Of a stretch of 64,000 nt of DNA, positions 47,001-58,166 are shown piece after piece. The stretch is from assembly GCA_947650285.1 (NCBI GenBank), contig CANTFL010000204.1:171501-235500 (forward strand). Direction: 5' to 3'. A program made the translations under genes and the position numbers. The DNA comes from Hyaloperonospora brassicae (taxonomy: Eukaryota; Oomycota; Peronosporomycetes; Peronosporales; Peronosporaceae). The notes below the pieces were generated by a model. That model did no database searches. It was not told the DNA's origin and was given only the letters and a program-made list of their open reading frames with translations. Each line of letters starts with the position of its first letter. The first letter of the stretch is position 1.

Positions 47001-47897
47001 ACTTCTATAATTACGTCGAACTTCGAAAACACCACGTTTTGATATTTCCCCACACCACCTAATTATAGTGGTCGTTCTAAGACGACGTCCATCGGTTAAA
47101 TTAATGTTAGTTTGGGATTACCCGAAAAGTGCTGTATTCCTCGCGAGATGTTACGCTATTTGATACGTTTGCATACAACCCATTTGAACTAATATTTGGT
47201 ATTATCATGAACGATTTTATGCTTAAGTCTTGATGATCGCCTTAATCGAGTCGTGGCACTTAGCAATATTTTATCGAGTAGTGTTGACAGATTTGCCAGT
47301 CCCAACCTTATATGTCATTTTATGCGTCTCTCTATAACTCGCCTTCTAATTACGTAATGTAAAAAAAATAAGATTGCTTAAAAAGACTTAATTATCGACC
47401 TTTTTCGCATTAATAGCTCCACGATGTAACATCTTACCCAATTTGCCTCGTAGATATACCTTAAAGTCTGCCGACTTCATCCTCTTGTTCATAGCTGTCG
47501 ATAATCGCTCTCTCCGTCCGTGATTCATTGTGATTGAATCCATACCCATCGCGTTTGGATACACTCTGGGCTATAAATTTGTTGGGTCGCTGAGCATCAA
47601 ATAATTAAGTCAAAAATGTAAGTCTCGCTTAACAGTTCATTTCCCTCCACCCGTCTTTTATTGATTTGTGGGTCGGCGAATTGCACGCGTTGAGTTGTAC
47701 TTCAAGTGGGGCTATCAATGCTAATTTTACATACTGGCTCTTACTATCTCGCAGTCTACAAACAAAGTTTCTTATATCCGGCTCAGCATGCGTAGATCCG
47801 AATACGTTTTTCATATAGAAGCAAATTTACCTCCTTTACCTCCAGTGCTTACATGGCTACAATTTCAGTGGCTAAATTTTATCAACGTATGACCCGC

Positions 47898-47931
47898 ATA
47901 TATATATTTATATATATATATATATATATAT
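47898..47931. repeat. TA microsatellite
   Basis: About 17 TA dinucleotides with one TTTA interruption. Confidence 0.95.
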
Positions 47932-48091
47932 TTGACGAAATTCAATTTCCCCACCAAGCGTTTGTGACGTGCTAAATTTACTTGTAATGCGATATGCTCA
48001 CATGCGATCACTCTCATTTCATTCTGAATGGAAGTTTAAGAGTCCTTATCTATAAAAAGAGTATAATAGACCACGCTATAATACGATATAT

Positions 48092-48216
48092 CACGTGGAG
48101 GTCTAATGAGAGTTAGATAATTTGAAATTTGCCGGAATGAAAGCTTTGAAGTCCCCGCTTTCATAGAAATTTCTACATGGAGGTTTTATGATAGTTATAT
48201 AATTGAGTATATGCCG
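48092..48216. repeat. Imperfect direct repeat, 82-bp spacing
   Basis: Two related 43-44-bp segments: CACGTGGAGGTCTAATG...TTGCCGG at 48092-48135 and TACATGGAGGTTTTATG...ATGCCGG at 48174-48216. Function unknown; may be the edge of a small non-autonomous element. Confidence 0.6.
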
Positions 48217-50454
48217 GCAAAAAATGCCTGATCGATATAGATGACGAAAGAAATTCGATTGGATCGATAACGATAGACATTAAAGAATTTTTAACAGTAT
48301 CCATGTTCGGCTATCATATCCGACGTGGATCACTAGTTATATAAACCGTTAAGTGTCAGGATGTATACACCTTTTTGGCGAATAATGTGCGTTTAGGTAA
48401 GTTTGATTATGACGGACGGTCTTGTGTTTAAATGGGTAAATATATTTTTGCTAGCGAAATTTTAAGCCTACCTTCGGCGGGATATATTCCAGCAGCATCT
48501 GTGGAAGCTGCTTTCGTATTCGCGGAGCCTTTTGCTTTCCAAGTGCTGTAATTACAGCTGATTGGTAAGCCAACTGTACGAAGAAATAGAGATACAGTTG
48601 TAATGACACAATTTTATGTCGATCACTCGTACATATATGGCTTGGCTCCTGGTGAGCATAGTATTTAACCAATTTTTTTGTAGTGTCAGCAAAAGCCTTA
48701 TCACTCGGTGTTATATACTCTCCTTTCCTGCTAACAATTGACCGCAAAACCGAATATGGTGTCGTTAGCTGTCATGGAGCTACAACAATGTACTACATAA
48801 TATTTTTAATTTGCAAATACTGTTACGTAGAGCTTTTACGCTCGATTAAAATGACATTGAAAGTAGTCCGTCACGATTGTCTTTTTGTTATACTTGAACG
48901 AAAATTGGCCACATCCAAGCCCGGTTGTCCCGAGAATTATTCATTCGATACATATAAGATGACCGGTTTGTATCTGAACACATTCGAACTGAATCGTATA
49001 TAAAGGTTAAGGTTTTTATAAAATAATTTTTTATCCAGATCAACATTAGAAAGAGGGATCTGCAATATATGCCATTTAAGCGTTTCGGCTGCTATACTTA
49101 TGCGTACACAACTCAAAAGAGAGTTCATGATAAGCTACTTATTTCTCAAGTTGGACCTGAATTTAGCGCTTTTACCTTTTATGAAAAAATCCAACCCGTG
49201 ATTGAGCAAATATACAACTGGTTGAAAGAAATGTATTCGGCTTTCCGTAAAAGTCTTTTAACTCGGTCGGACATTACCAGACAGTCATCTCATTCTCTGT
49301 TATATAAATAATTTCTTCGACGAATGATTGAAGGTATTGCACCGGCAACTGTGTCGATTCATCTGGACTTCCAGTTTATATCAGAAAAATTTGTTAGGTC
49401 GTTTACAATTTGTTGTGTAGAATCGGGGTCAACATTAATTTTTTATTTATTTTGAACTTAGTGACGATGTGTGGGTAAAAAAGGTAGCGGGCTGTTAGAT
49501 ACCATCGTTGTTTTTTCTGCCCCTTTTTTATGTCTTTGATCTTTCAATAATTCTCCCTTTTATTCTTTCGGGGTAAACGTATCCTATAAGGCATCGTCAA
49601 TTATTGGCGGTAAGTTATCAGAGCATTCTAGTTAGAAACTGCATCCGCACACATTCGTAGTGCCCCTATAAAATACACGAAAGCCGAGATGTGTCCTGAT
49701 CTCTCCAGCATGATTATCTACTAGTATACAATAGCCAAATTTAATGAGCAAAAGCATTACTGACTTCAGCTAGGTGAGTGAAATTCGAATAGAAAGATGG
49801 TATTTTCCAATCTCACTGTTACAGCGAAATTTATCTTGTAATCGATAATTTGACGTACGTCTAAGCCGTTCCAATTATTAAATGGACAGCAATTGACGCT
49901 TACGGACTCAGGGAGAGCGAAATGATTCCAGCCGTCAACAATTTATTGAGTAATTTCTTCGGCTTGACATGGTTCGGAGTAGAACTTGACAAGCAGGATG
50001 TTGAAAATCCTGTGTTCACGTCTTCATTGTTGCAACACATCCCATACTCTGGATATAGTTATGCGTTCAAGCTCATATATTTGATCTGTCGTTGTTTATC
50101 ACGTCAATAATCTGGACTTGTTGCTTTTCCTAATTTGCCAATTCCATTTCTATCACTCCTCAGTAGACCAGTTGTGTTAATGTTCGCTAATTTAGGTCAT
50201 GCAAATGAAGAAATCCCGCAAGAAAAATCGATCACTGTGCCGTTTCCTGGATCATGCTTAGAAAGGTAGTTAAAGCGATGTATTTAAAACTTTTTTGCGT
50301 GTGGACCCAAATCTGACCTCATCACGCTGCATAAAATACTAAATCGAGATCGTTGACGGTGTTTAGCCCTTCAATTTGTGACGACAAATCCGCTGCAGGT
50401 GATTCACTATGGTAACCTCCCTTGTAACGATATTACCAGACTCAAATCAGGCCA

Positions 50455-52480
50455 TTAGAAACACACTGGAGTCATGATGGTTGTCTTCGGACCCACAAAA
50501 CGTAGTATTAAAACTACCGATTTAATTATCGTTCCACTTATGCTCAATGTGTGTAATTGGCAGTCCGCGAAGCCTTTACTGTCGATGAAATCAGTGATAC
50601 GACAATCGCGCCAAATTAATTCGGTCCAAGTGATATCGTCGTGCATGTCCTAACTATGTCGGACTATTATTCTGATTTGTCGTTCAAGTTACGCTCATCC
50701 TCGGAAGTCGAGCATAATAAGTTTCTCGGCAAAGAATGGAAAGTAGCTGAGTGTGCGTACGTCTTTGCACGGCCGACGACTGTTGGGTAGCTTTTTCTTA
50801 ACGAAAACCCGCTCGTCTTGGACGGATTTTTAATATAATACGTGCTCGTCTACCAGTACTTCCAGTCTCTATACTTGGATGAAGTGACACGTAAATTTTT
50901 TTAACTCGTTTGTAGTGGCCTTGAAGGCATCCATACGACGATGTGAAAGTGCGAAGGGCCTGTTAAGAATCTTAATTCGATTTTAATAAATTGTCGTAGC
51001 TCTATCCTTCTTAATGATTGTAATAGTGGACAACCATTTGAGGAATCAGCGAATCCACATTACTTTAGTAACTCCAGGGGGTTGTTGACTTTGTAGCTAA
51101 GGCAGTTAATCAAAATATTTGCTCAATATTCAGTTTATCTTGACATTTTAATTTGACCTCTTATCTTCATTTCTCCTCATTGACGTCTCTTGCTGGCTTT
51201 ATCAGTAGTTCAAAACGCTCATGGGTAGCCCATCATCCTTATAAGTTTTACGGTTCAGGCGAACCCCAGCCGGTATCATAAATGCATTTTTAAGAATAAA
51301 CACCACTCCCGCGTGAATTGGCATTGTCCACAATATAAATTTGTAGATCACCCTGCATTCGAAAGTTTTTTTTGGCAAAAACTCGCGACGTCGTAAGGTC
51401 CTTCGACTTGCCGACTCCTCTTACATTAATTTACTAATCGAATTTCATTCATTTATTATAAACTAGCTTGATTGTGACCGATTACATGATCGATGGGGCA
51501 ATGGCTAAAGGTTGAGAAAATAATAAAATTTGTCTGTCAACCACCGCTACCATTGTTATGGCACTCATGCTTTCTCTTCGTTCAATATTATCGATGAGCA
51601 CCATCCTTATCACTCTACCTGCGGCAATATTAGCTTTTACGCTAAATTTATCTGTCGATGAAGGCTATTTGAGTCTTACATAGAGTTGTCGCCCACCCAC
51701 CGTCTGCTCTTTCGTCTGCTGTGAACAAAATTTGACGTTTTTATTCATCATAACTCATTCCATGCACTTTGTAGACGGACCGTTCCCGTTCAATTTTTAG
51801 AAGCAAGCGCATAATTTGCGTCATTTTCTTCTTAACTATATGCGTCAGCCTTTTTTTTACCCCAGTCAGATTTGGTGACACATTGATTTTTAAACGGCTG
51901 AACTATTACATATGTTAAAAGTTACTTGGTAAAAGTTACTTTGTCAACGGACGACATATTGAACTTGGCAAGATTTTTAAACTCTGTGAAAAATTTACAT
52001 TAATCCCCGTCAATCACTTGGCGAGCTAAACTTGCATCAGAGTTAGCATAAATTTGCGTCGTTTCCTGCTGCTCTACACGCCCCACATAGAATTTATGGT
52101 TGCAGTTATTTGATGTTGCTCTGCCGTGAAGTCTAATTCCAAATTTAATCTTAATTAGATCTACCACTCCGTTCTGCTGATACGTCAGTCGAAATCGCCA
52201 GGTGAAAATTAAATCGTACCAGTTCGCCGCAGTGTGTAACTAATGCTGATTTGTTCACTTCGGTATCCGGTCCACCATAATCGATATCAGGGTTCTTATC
52301 GTAGTTCTTGAGCGATTTCGCGTCTTCATCTTTAAAAGTTAACCTGATCTACATTTGGTCTTAGGCTTCGCTCTTTGATTGCTGCTTGCAATCTGTTCGA
52401 AGTAGCCGTTTCTGAAGTATCGCGACGACAACTGCCCTTTTGTACCGTTACACCACCCTTGACACTATGATTTATTTGAT
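50455..52480 (-). pseudogene. Possible decayed minus-strand element
   Basis: The plus strand is pyrimidine-rich and the minus strand gives better coding texture. At 50455-50646, KGFADCQLHTLSISGTIIKS followed by VVLI...TTIMTPV resembles the strand before and after a retropepsin active site (VVLIDSGA..TTIM), with the DSG part replaced. At 51.5-51.7 kb EQTVGGRQLYVRL and FSVKANIAAGRVIRMVLIDN are open. No RT or integrase motif was found, so the family stays open. Confidence 0.3.
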
Positions 52481-52741
52481 ATTGTAGACGAACCAAAGGC
52501 TTTTCACGTCGGCGTCGGTGGCCGAATCTGTAATTCGTTATCCTCCTATTATGTTAAGTTTATATAAGCTGAGCGTTGGCACTTTCATTGTTTAAATATG
52601 GGTTACTCGAGAGTCATATTGATGACAGCCAGAAAATCGACAGCAGCTTATTCGGACCGTTGTTCTAAAGGCTTTTCGCTTTTCATCTGGATGTCTTTTT
52701 TTAATTTTAGTATAGTCGATGTATATCATCCAGTTGTTGTG

Positions 52742-52854
52742 AATAGATATATTTTAACAAAGCTTTTGGACATAATTACACAAGAAGTGCATCACGGTAT
52801 AAATAGATAAATATATCAAAGTTATAGAAAACAATCACGCAAGAAGTGCATCAA
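52742..52854. repeat. 59-60-bp tandem duplication
   Basis: Two adjacent diverged copies, each starting ATAGATA and ending CAAGAAGTGCATCA (52781-52794 and 52840-52853). Confidence 0.75.
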
Positions 52855-53084
52855 GCATAGATTCTACGATGCCATCAGAGATATGATGATCACAAAACTT
52901 ATTTTAGAAATGTCGTTCAAGTTATGGAAAAGGACTTTGTGTAAATGGTGAGTATGCGCAAAGCGGGATAATTATCATGAGAGGATATGTACGGGTTAGA
53001 TGAAATACCTATATATCGTTTGGACTTTTAGGTCTCATCATGACCAACGCAAACAAAATATCTGATCGTCGTGACCGTATTCAG

Positions 53085-53106
53085 TTTGGTACAAAGTTGT
53101 ACCAAA
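53085..53106. repeat. Perfect 10-bp inverted repeat
   Basis: TTTGGTACAA, two-base spacer, TTGTACCAAA. Could form a short hairpin or bind a dimeric protein; no other feature is attached. Confidence 0.8.
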
Positions 53107-56019
53107 TTTATCGGTCAACACACAGAACATTGTTCGGGACAACTGTGGAAGCGAGAGAAAAGACATATGTGAGATAAAATTTATATGAAAGAGAACATAC
53201 TACGTACATTTGCAAAACTCATAACTTTTACCTATATTTGACGCGTAACATAAAATCACTAGTCCATTGTTTATCATATTTCAGTACATAAAGCAAAAAT
53301 TTACAGTGGTTAAAATTGCCTGCATTTTATCAGCCAATATGTGTAAAATTTGTTTATTTAACTTAATATGTGTAAATTGGATGGCTCCATACCCTTGTAT
53401 GTGCTCACATCGTGCCGTATTCGATAAATAATGATATATTAACCACGGATCTTTATTATATATATATATTAAATGCCGGAATGATTGCTGCATCTGACTT
53501 ATCGCTAAAATATGACGAGGTCGGGAGATATCTACGATGCTAATCTTTTACATTTGATTTTCGTATAGTAGTAGGCTCATATTAAATTGGAGTAGCGTGA
53601 GGACCTAATTTATTATTGTCGATAAACTAGGAATGGTCTTTTCGACGTAGGATAACGTCACAGGCGAACCTAATCAGTCAGGTATTGTGTAACAATGACG
53701 ATTTCCAAATTAGTTATGGATAAAGATGCGGTCTGTAACGATTTTTAGCGGTGATGACATATGTTAAAAATAGGCTAGCCGCTCGTATGATAATGAGAAT
53801 GGTTAATGTTATCGTAGATACAAATCAATCATAATTTAATTATAGATACACTTGAAGCGATTAGTTCAATGTAATATTAAGTTAACCATTGTAATTACCC
53901 AAAATCATCCATAAAAGCTATAATCATTTAGTATCTCGAAACGCGTACAACACCGAATAAACATCGCACTGGATGAAAGGCAGAAGTCGAAGCGTGTCAC
54001 TTACTCTGAACCTGATATAAGCCTAGGATAGATTCAAAAATTCTTTTATGTTGATCAGATCTACCACTAATTGTCAATAGTCTGTGTGACGATAATCTTG
54101 CCGCTCGTGGACGTATATGAACGTAAAAATCCTAAAGAATCTGCGTACATTGTTGATAGTGAAAATTAGCCTATAAAGTTTGTTATATATATATCAACGT
54201 CTTATTGCAACCGAACAAGCACGAAGTAAATTGCCTTACAAGTACAGAAAGTTATTGACAGGATAGCAATTAAACATCGCAATGGTTTGACGAGTATACA
54301 ACGCGCAATTACGTCACTGGAATGTTCAGCACAAAATCGGGAGCACTTGTAATAGCCAGTACTAGAACAACATCAAACTCATACTTTAACATACACCTCT
54401 TCATGCACTTTCTATGCAAAAATAAACGAACGCATTACTCAATTCGTGCTAATTTGTACGCTCTGGGCAAGGAGGGCTTTTTACAACATCTCTTTGTATA
54501 TAAAGGCCAATATCGTAGATATGCTGCATCGTGAGGCATATTGATCAAAGTCTTTTCGAAGTCGTCGCATTGATATTCATCCAAATAACATAATTTTCCG
54601 TGTATTATAAATTTATAATAATACTATTCAAGAGGAACTATTTCGTGTGGCGATGAAAAACCCTTCTAATATTTTGTTCGGATATCGAATTGTAATCAAT
54701 TTGCTTCGGCATTGAAATTACTTAAACTTCACTCAGAGTATTTGCGCTAAGTTCTTTTTCTCGGCTAACTTTGCTTAAATATAACATTGTCTGTGCGTAC
54801 TACTTATTACAGCTATTAAGCAAGTGAAACCTTGCTTTGACATCTCCACTTTTTTCTAAACTAAGGTTATATTCTTTCAAACGATACGGGCATTCCGCTA
54901 GCTTCGTCTATATCTAGAATACTTCTTTCAGCAACACCTTTATCGCCACTTAAATTATGAGAGTTTAGCAATATGATCCATATTAGTACTTTTCCGAATT
55001 ATATTGCAGCAGTGGGCTATGCCTGTGTCGTGTCGACACAATCATTCCCATCAAACTTATGTGCGATTCGATAGCCGTTCGGTACCCTCAATTACGACTG
55101 ATGACATAATCTGAGTTTCGTTGCAAAGGAACACGGTCAAAGATGCCGTCTTCTTCTTGTCAGATATTGACTGCCAGGTGAAATGTGCCACGCTGACATC
55201 GGAGTGACACTGCGAAATAAGTCCAACTTTGTAACAATTTAAGGTGATTTCTTGCCAATGACTTGCCATCGACAACAACATGTACATTATTTTATGTATA
55301 TACAATAAAGTATGAGCAGGTTCACAACTTGTAAGCAAGTACCTTGTTCGATTTATAACGACCCCGTTTGAGAAAAACGTTTAACTTATGGTTTTTTTTG
55401 CGATCGAGTTTACGATTATCTTTCGGCTCTATAGGTATATTAGCTGTAACGGTTGATACCGTTACATATAATAGATACGACTCTATACATTTTGGAATAA
55501 TATCTATCTCAAAAACATTTAATCGACATTACTCGAGAAGAGGTAATGTTGGCGGCATGTTTCCCCCGAGGCTAGTATTCGCGGGTGATCCACTTATATG
55601 TTGATGTAGACCCTACATCAACCAAATTGAATTTCAATTGCCACTGGTCGCGCGCAATGGGTGGCGAGCAAGAAACCCATATATGATATTTTAGTTTAAT
55701 ACAGTTAGATCAAGACAGAGATGTTTTATTTAAAAAACTTAGCTATGGTAAATACAATTGTATTTTCCCCAATTATAGAGATTTTTTGTTCTTTTTACTT
55801 CCTTGCGATTCTTCACGCAACGAGTACGTGACGTCATGAGTACGCAGCCTTGTGAATTATTCACGCAAGGTCTTACCAGTCATCTTATAAGAGCGTGTTC
55901 CGTGACATTCGATATGGTTGCTCTACACCTTGCAGCACTTTGTAGTCTGTTTAACGACCACGACCACCTCGTTTGTCATGAACATGTGAGACACAGAGGA
56001 AACCATTCACGCCCTTCGT
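53107..56019. other. AT-rich intergenic DNA
   Basis: No gene recognised. A 93-codon minus frame (55057-55338, ending in TASLTVFLCNETQIMSS) and a 74-codon plus frame (55368-55604) have no known motif. Confidence 0.45.
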
Positions 56020-56960
56020 GAATGCTTTTACTATTTATGTGACATCGAATGGATTGCGGCAGAACTTCTGAGTTCTATTGTAGGCAAAACAACCACTAGC
56101 GCCATTTTGAAATCTCTTGACAAAGACCAAAACCATTCCGCTGTAGCGAATTTATCTAGATCGAACCTGTCGCCGAAAAAAATGATTATTCCTGCTTCAC
56201 CAACAAGGCTATCAACAGGCCAAGCTGTTAAGAAAATCCGGTGCTCAACAGACAGCGCTGTTGAGACAGCAGATATTCAATGCTGCTATGGTCGGGACAA
56301 CACAAATTCGTCGTCCCGAAATCTTATGGTTAATATCTCGAAGTACAGAGGTTTCGAGGAAGACTCCTTGTTGTTATGGTTCGTCGAACTATACACAGCC
56401 ATTAAGGCACGTCGTATGGACTATTATTAAATATGAATTACATTTGATTAAACTCACTTGGCATGAAGTGTCAAGACTTAGGCCTAAGGGCAAGATGTGC
56501 GACCTGTATGCTTTCCAGTCGCTAAAACCTTTATGAATCTGCTCATACAAATTATTGAACGGCTAAGGTCTGGGTCTTGGGCTTGATCAGAGCTCCTGAA
56601 ACTAAAGCAGGGCGACCGTGATGTGCATGCTTACTCTCAACAATGATGGCTCCTTGCGAGTGGTATAACCGCTAACTTAGTTCGTGAATGGACGTTAATA
56701 ACTGTGTTCATGCAAGGGCTCGCAGATGTGCCTGTAAGGAACCACCTGTTTCTATTAAGCCTAGTTACGATCGAACAAGCAAACTTAGCTGCGGGACAGG
56801 AAGCCTTAAACATGAGATACGTTCATATTATATCGAGCTCTAATCGTCCACTAAGACGACAAGAGACTGAATGTCCATATTCGATGGACCTTTGTAATGT
56901 TGAGAGCGAAAGTTCTCGCTTATTAAACAAACGTCGATTGCAGAAGTACAATTATGGATA
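56020..56960 (+). pseudogene. gag: Gypsy gag relic, truncated
   Basis: Clear Gypsy capsid: ISKYRGFEEDSLLLWFVELYTAIKARR (56.33-56.42 kb), frameshift, SELLKLKQGDRDVHAYSQQ (56.59-56.64 kb), WTLITVFMQGLADVPVRNHLF (56.69-56.75 kb), then a Ser/Arg-rich tail RRQETECPYSMDLCNVESE (56.85-56.91 kb) and KRRLQKYNY where the zinc knuckle should begin. The capsid is cut by LTR S2 about 15 bp further on. It is a different gag family from Gypsy-2 and Gypsy-3. One frameshift and about four stops. No LTR of its own was found on the left. Confidence 0.85.
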
Positions 56961-56974
56961 AGTCCAGAAAAGAA

Positions 56975-58166
56975 TGGGGAAAGTTTGGATCGTGCGAACC
57001 GCCTTTAGTGCGGAATGAACTTAATTATCAGAGCTCACTTGTATGTTAGCTCGTTGGAACGAGTGATGTGATTAACAGATTGGGTGAAGGGATTGGATTG
57101 TTGAAGTTGTGCGAGCTAATTTACCTGAAGGACAAAAAAGGAGAACAGTCATGGATCGGCGATAGACTGATCACGATTCGCGATCAACGACTTGGATCAC
57201 CGAGCTACAAGGACAGGCTTACTCTAGAGGTGATCAACATGTAGATCACGTATCAGTAACAAACGATGGATGATGGGTGAATATGGAAGCAGGTCGGAGG
57301 ATCATTTCATCAAGCGTGCGAAGTTTCAGATGCGCCATCGATCCAACCGTGAATACCCGATCTAAGACGCGAGAGATTGATCACGATCAATCTTGGGTGT
57401 GTACTGCTTGATTGTATGAACACATAATTGGTGTGGATCACATACCGCGATCCACTACCCGAGCAATTCACTACCCGAGCAATTCACTACCGATCGATCC
57501 ACTACCGAGCTATCCCCTACACGAGTATCTGCTATGTATCACAGGATGCAAGAAGTTAGTTACATCGAAAGACGATACGCAACAGTTGACCTATTGAACA
57601 GATAGGAACAGTCATATATTTTGGATTTGGTTGGATGACATTAAACGGCATTGAATAAGCAATGAAGGACACGCGTCGACTTCTCCCGGGAAGGATATTT
57701 GGCCTCCCGTCTAAACGATAGTGACTCGCTTCTCTGCAAACCTCGCCCTTAAAATTTAAATGGCCAGATGGAGCGTAAATGCGCACCCTTCAACTGCAAT
57801 CGGACGCAGGAAACCTTACGGGTCAAGTGGTTAGAAGGGTTTCAGATCAAACATCAAGCCCTGGGCAAAGTCGACTCCAGGAGATCGCCCAAGTATATAC
57901 GCGACTGAGTAAAGAATTCCCACTCGATACTCCCTTACGTTTGACCGCTTATAAGATTTCCATTCGATCAATTCTTATCCCTAATACGGTCAAGTTCAGC
58001 CTCAGCTCAAGTCCGCCAAGAAGAGCGCAACCATCCCCTCCAAAAGATACAAAAGGTGAGCAAAAAAACACAAGGCACGGGATCGGAGTACCCCTTCCGT
58101 TAGTCGGTTGTCCGGTCGCCAGTGAAGAGTCGGGTTCGTCCCGCGAAACAAGAGACCATCGCTCCA
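56975..58166 (+). repeat. LTR S2, 5' LTR of Gypsy-3
   Basis: Starts TGGGGAAAG after a purine-rich run and ends CATCGCTCCA; shares its right half with S1 and S3. Seven bases after its end, TGGGGTGCGCATCC (58173-58186) is a candidate primer-binding site. It contains an open frame (57779-58342, 187 codons) whose middle part (VKFS..SP....QPSPP.DT.G) reappears in S3, and AAG|GTGAGC at 58055-58063. Confidence 0.75.
57453..57515. repeat. 16-bp tandem repeat in LTR S2
   Basis: CACTACCCGAGCAATT twice exactly (57453-57484), then two diverged units beginning CACTACCGA. Confidence 0.9.

Larger units (their letters stand above)
30589..47004 (-). mobile_element. Gypsy-2: 16.4-kb chromovirus with nested LTR and convergent ORF
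   Basis: Bounded by direct LTRs C (30589-31598) and D (45918-47004). Reading the minus strand from D: gag, retropepsin, RT, RNase H, integrase, chromodomain, then a plus-strand auxiliary ORF facing pol, then a purine-rich tract AAGATTGGGAG directly before LTR C, consistent with C as 3' LTR. A 1.79-kb solo LTR of another family (S1) splits RT. Without S1 the element would be about 14.6 kb. I found no matching 5-bp target duplication outside C (CTCAG) and D (CTATA). The interior is badly decayed although the LTR cores are almost identical. Confidence 0.82.
45918..47004 (-). repeat. LTR D, 5' LTR of Gypsy-2
   Basis: Partner of LTR C. On the element strand it starts AAGTAAACACCC (TGG changed to AAG), contains about 20 units of the 15-bp array, then the core and ends ..TTGTTGTGTTGTTACA. 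No convincing TGG primer-binding site follows it at 45.9 kb. Confidence 0.88.
47005..50454. other. AT-rich intergenic DNA
   Basis: No recognised gene. Short open frames occur on both strands (48451-48747 minus; 48683-49003 and 49069-49311 plus, the last continuing in frame past one stop to about 49450), none with a motif I know. Contains the TA microsatellite and the short repeat pair listed separately. Confidence 0.45.

Noticed and set aside
57412..57597. Proline/Ser-rich plus-strand frame.
   Set aside because: Created by the 16-bp tandem repeat in LTR S2.
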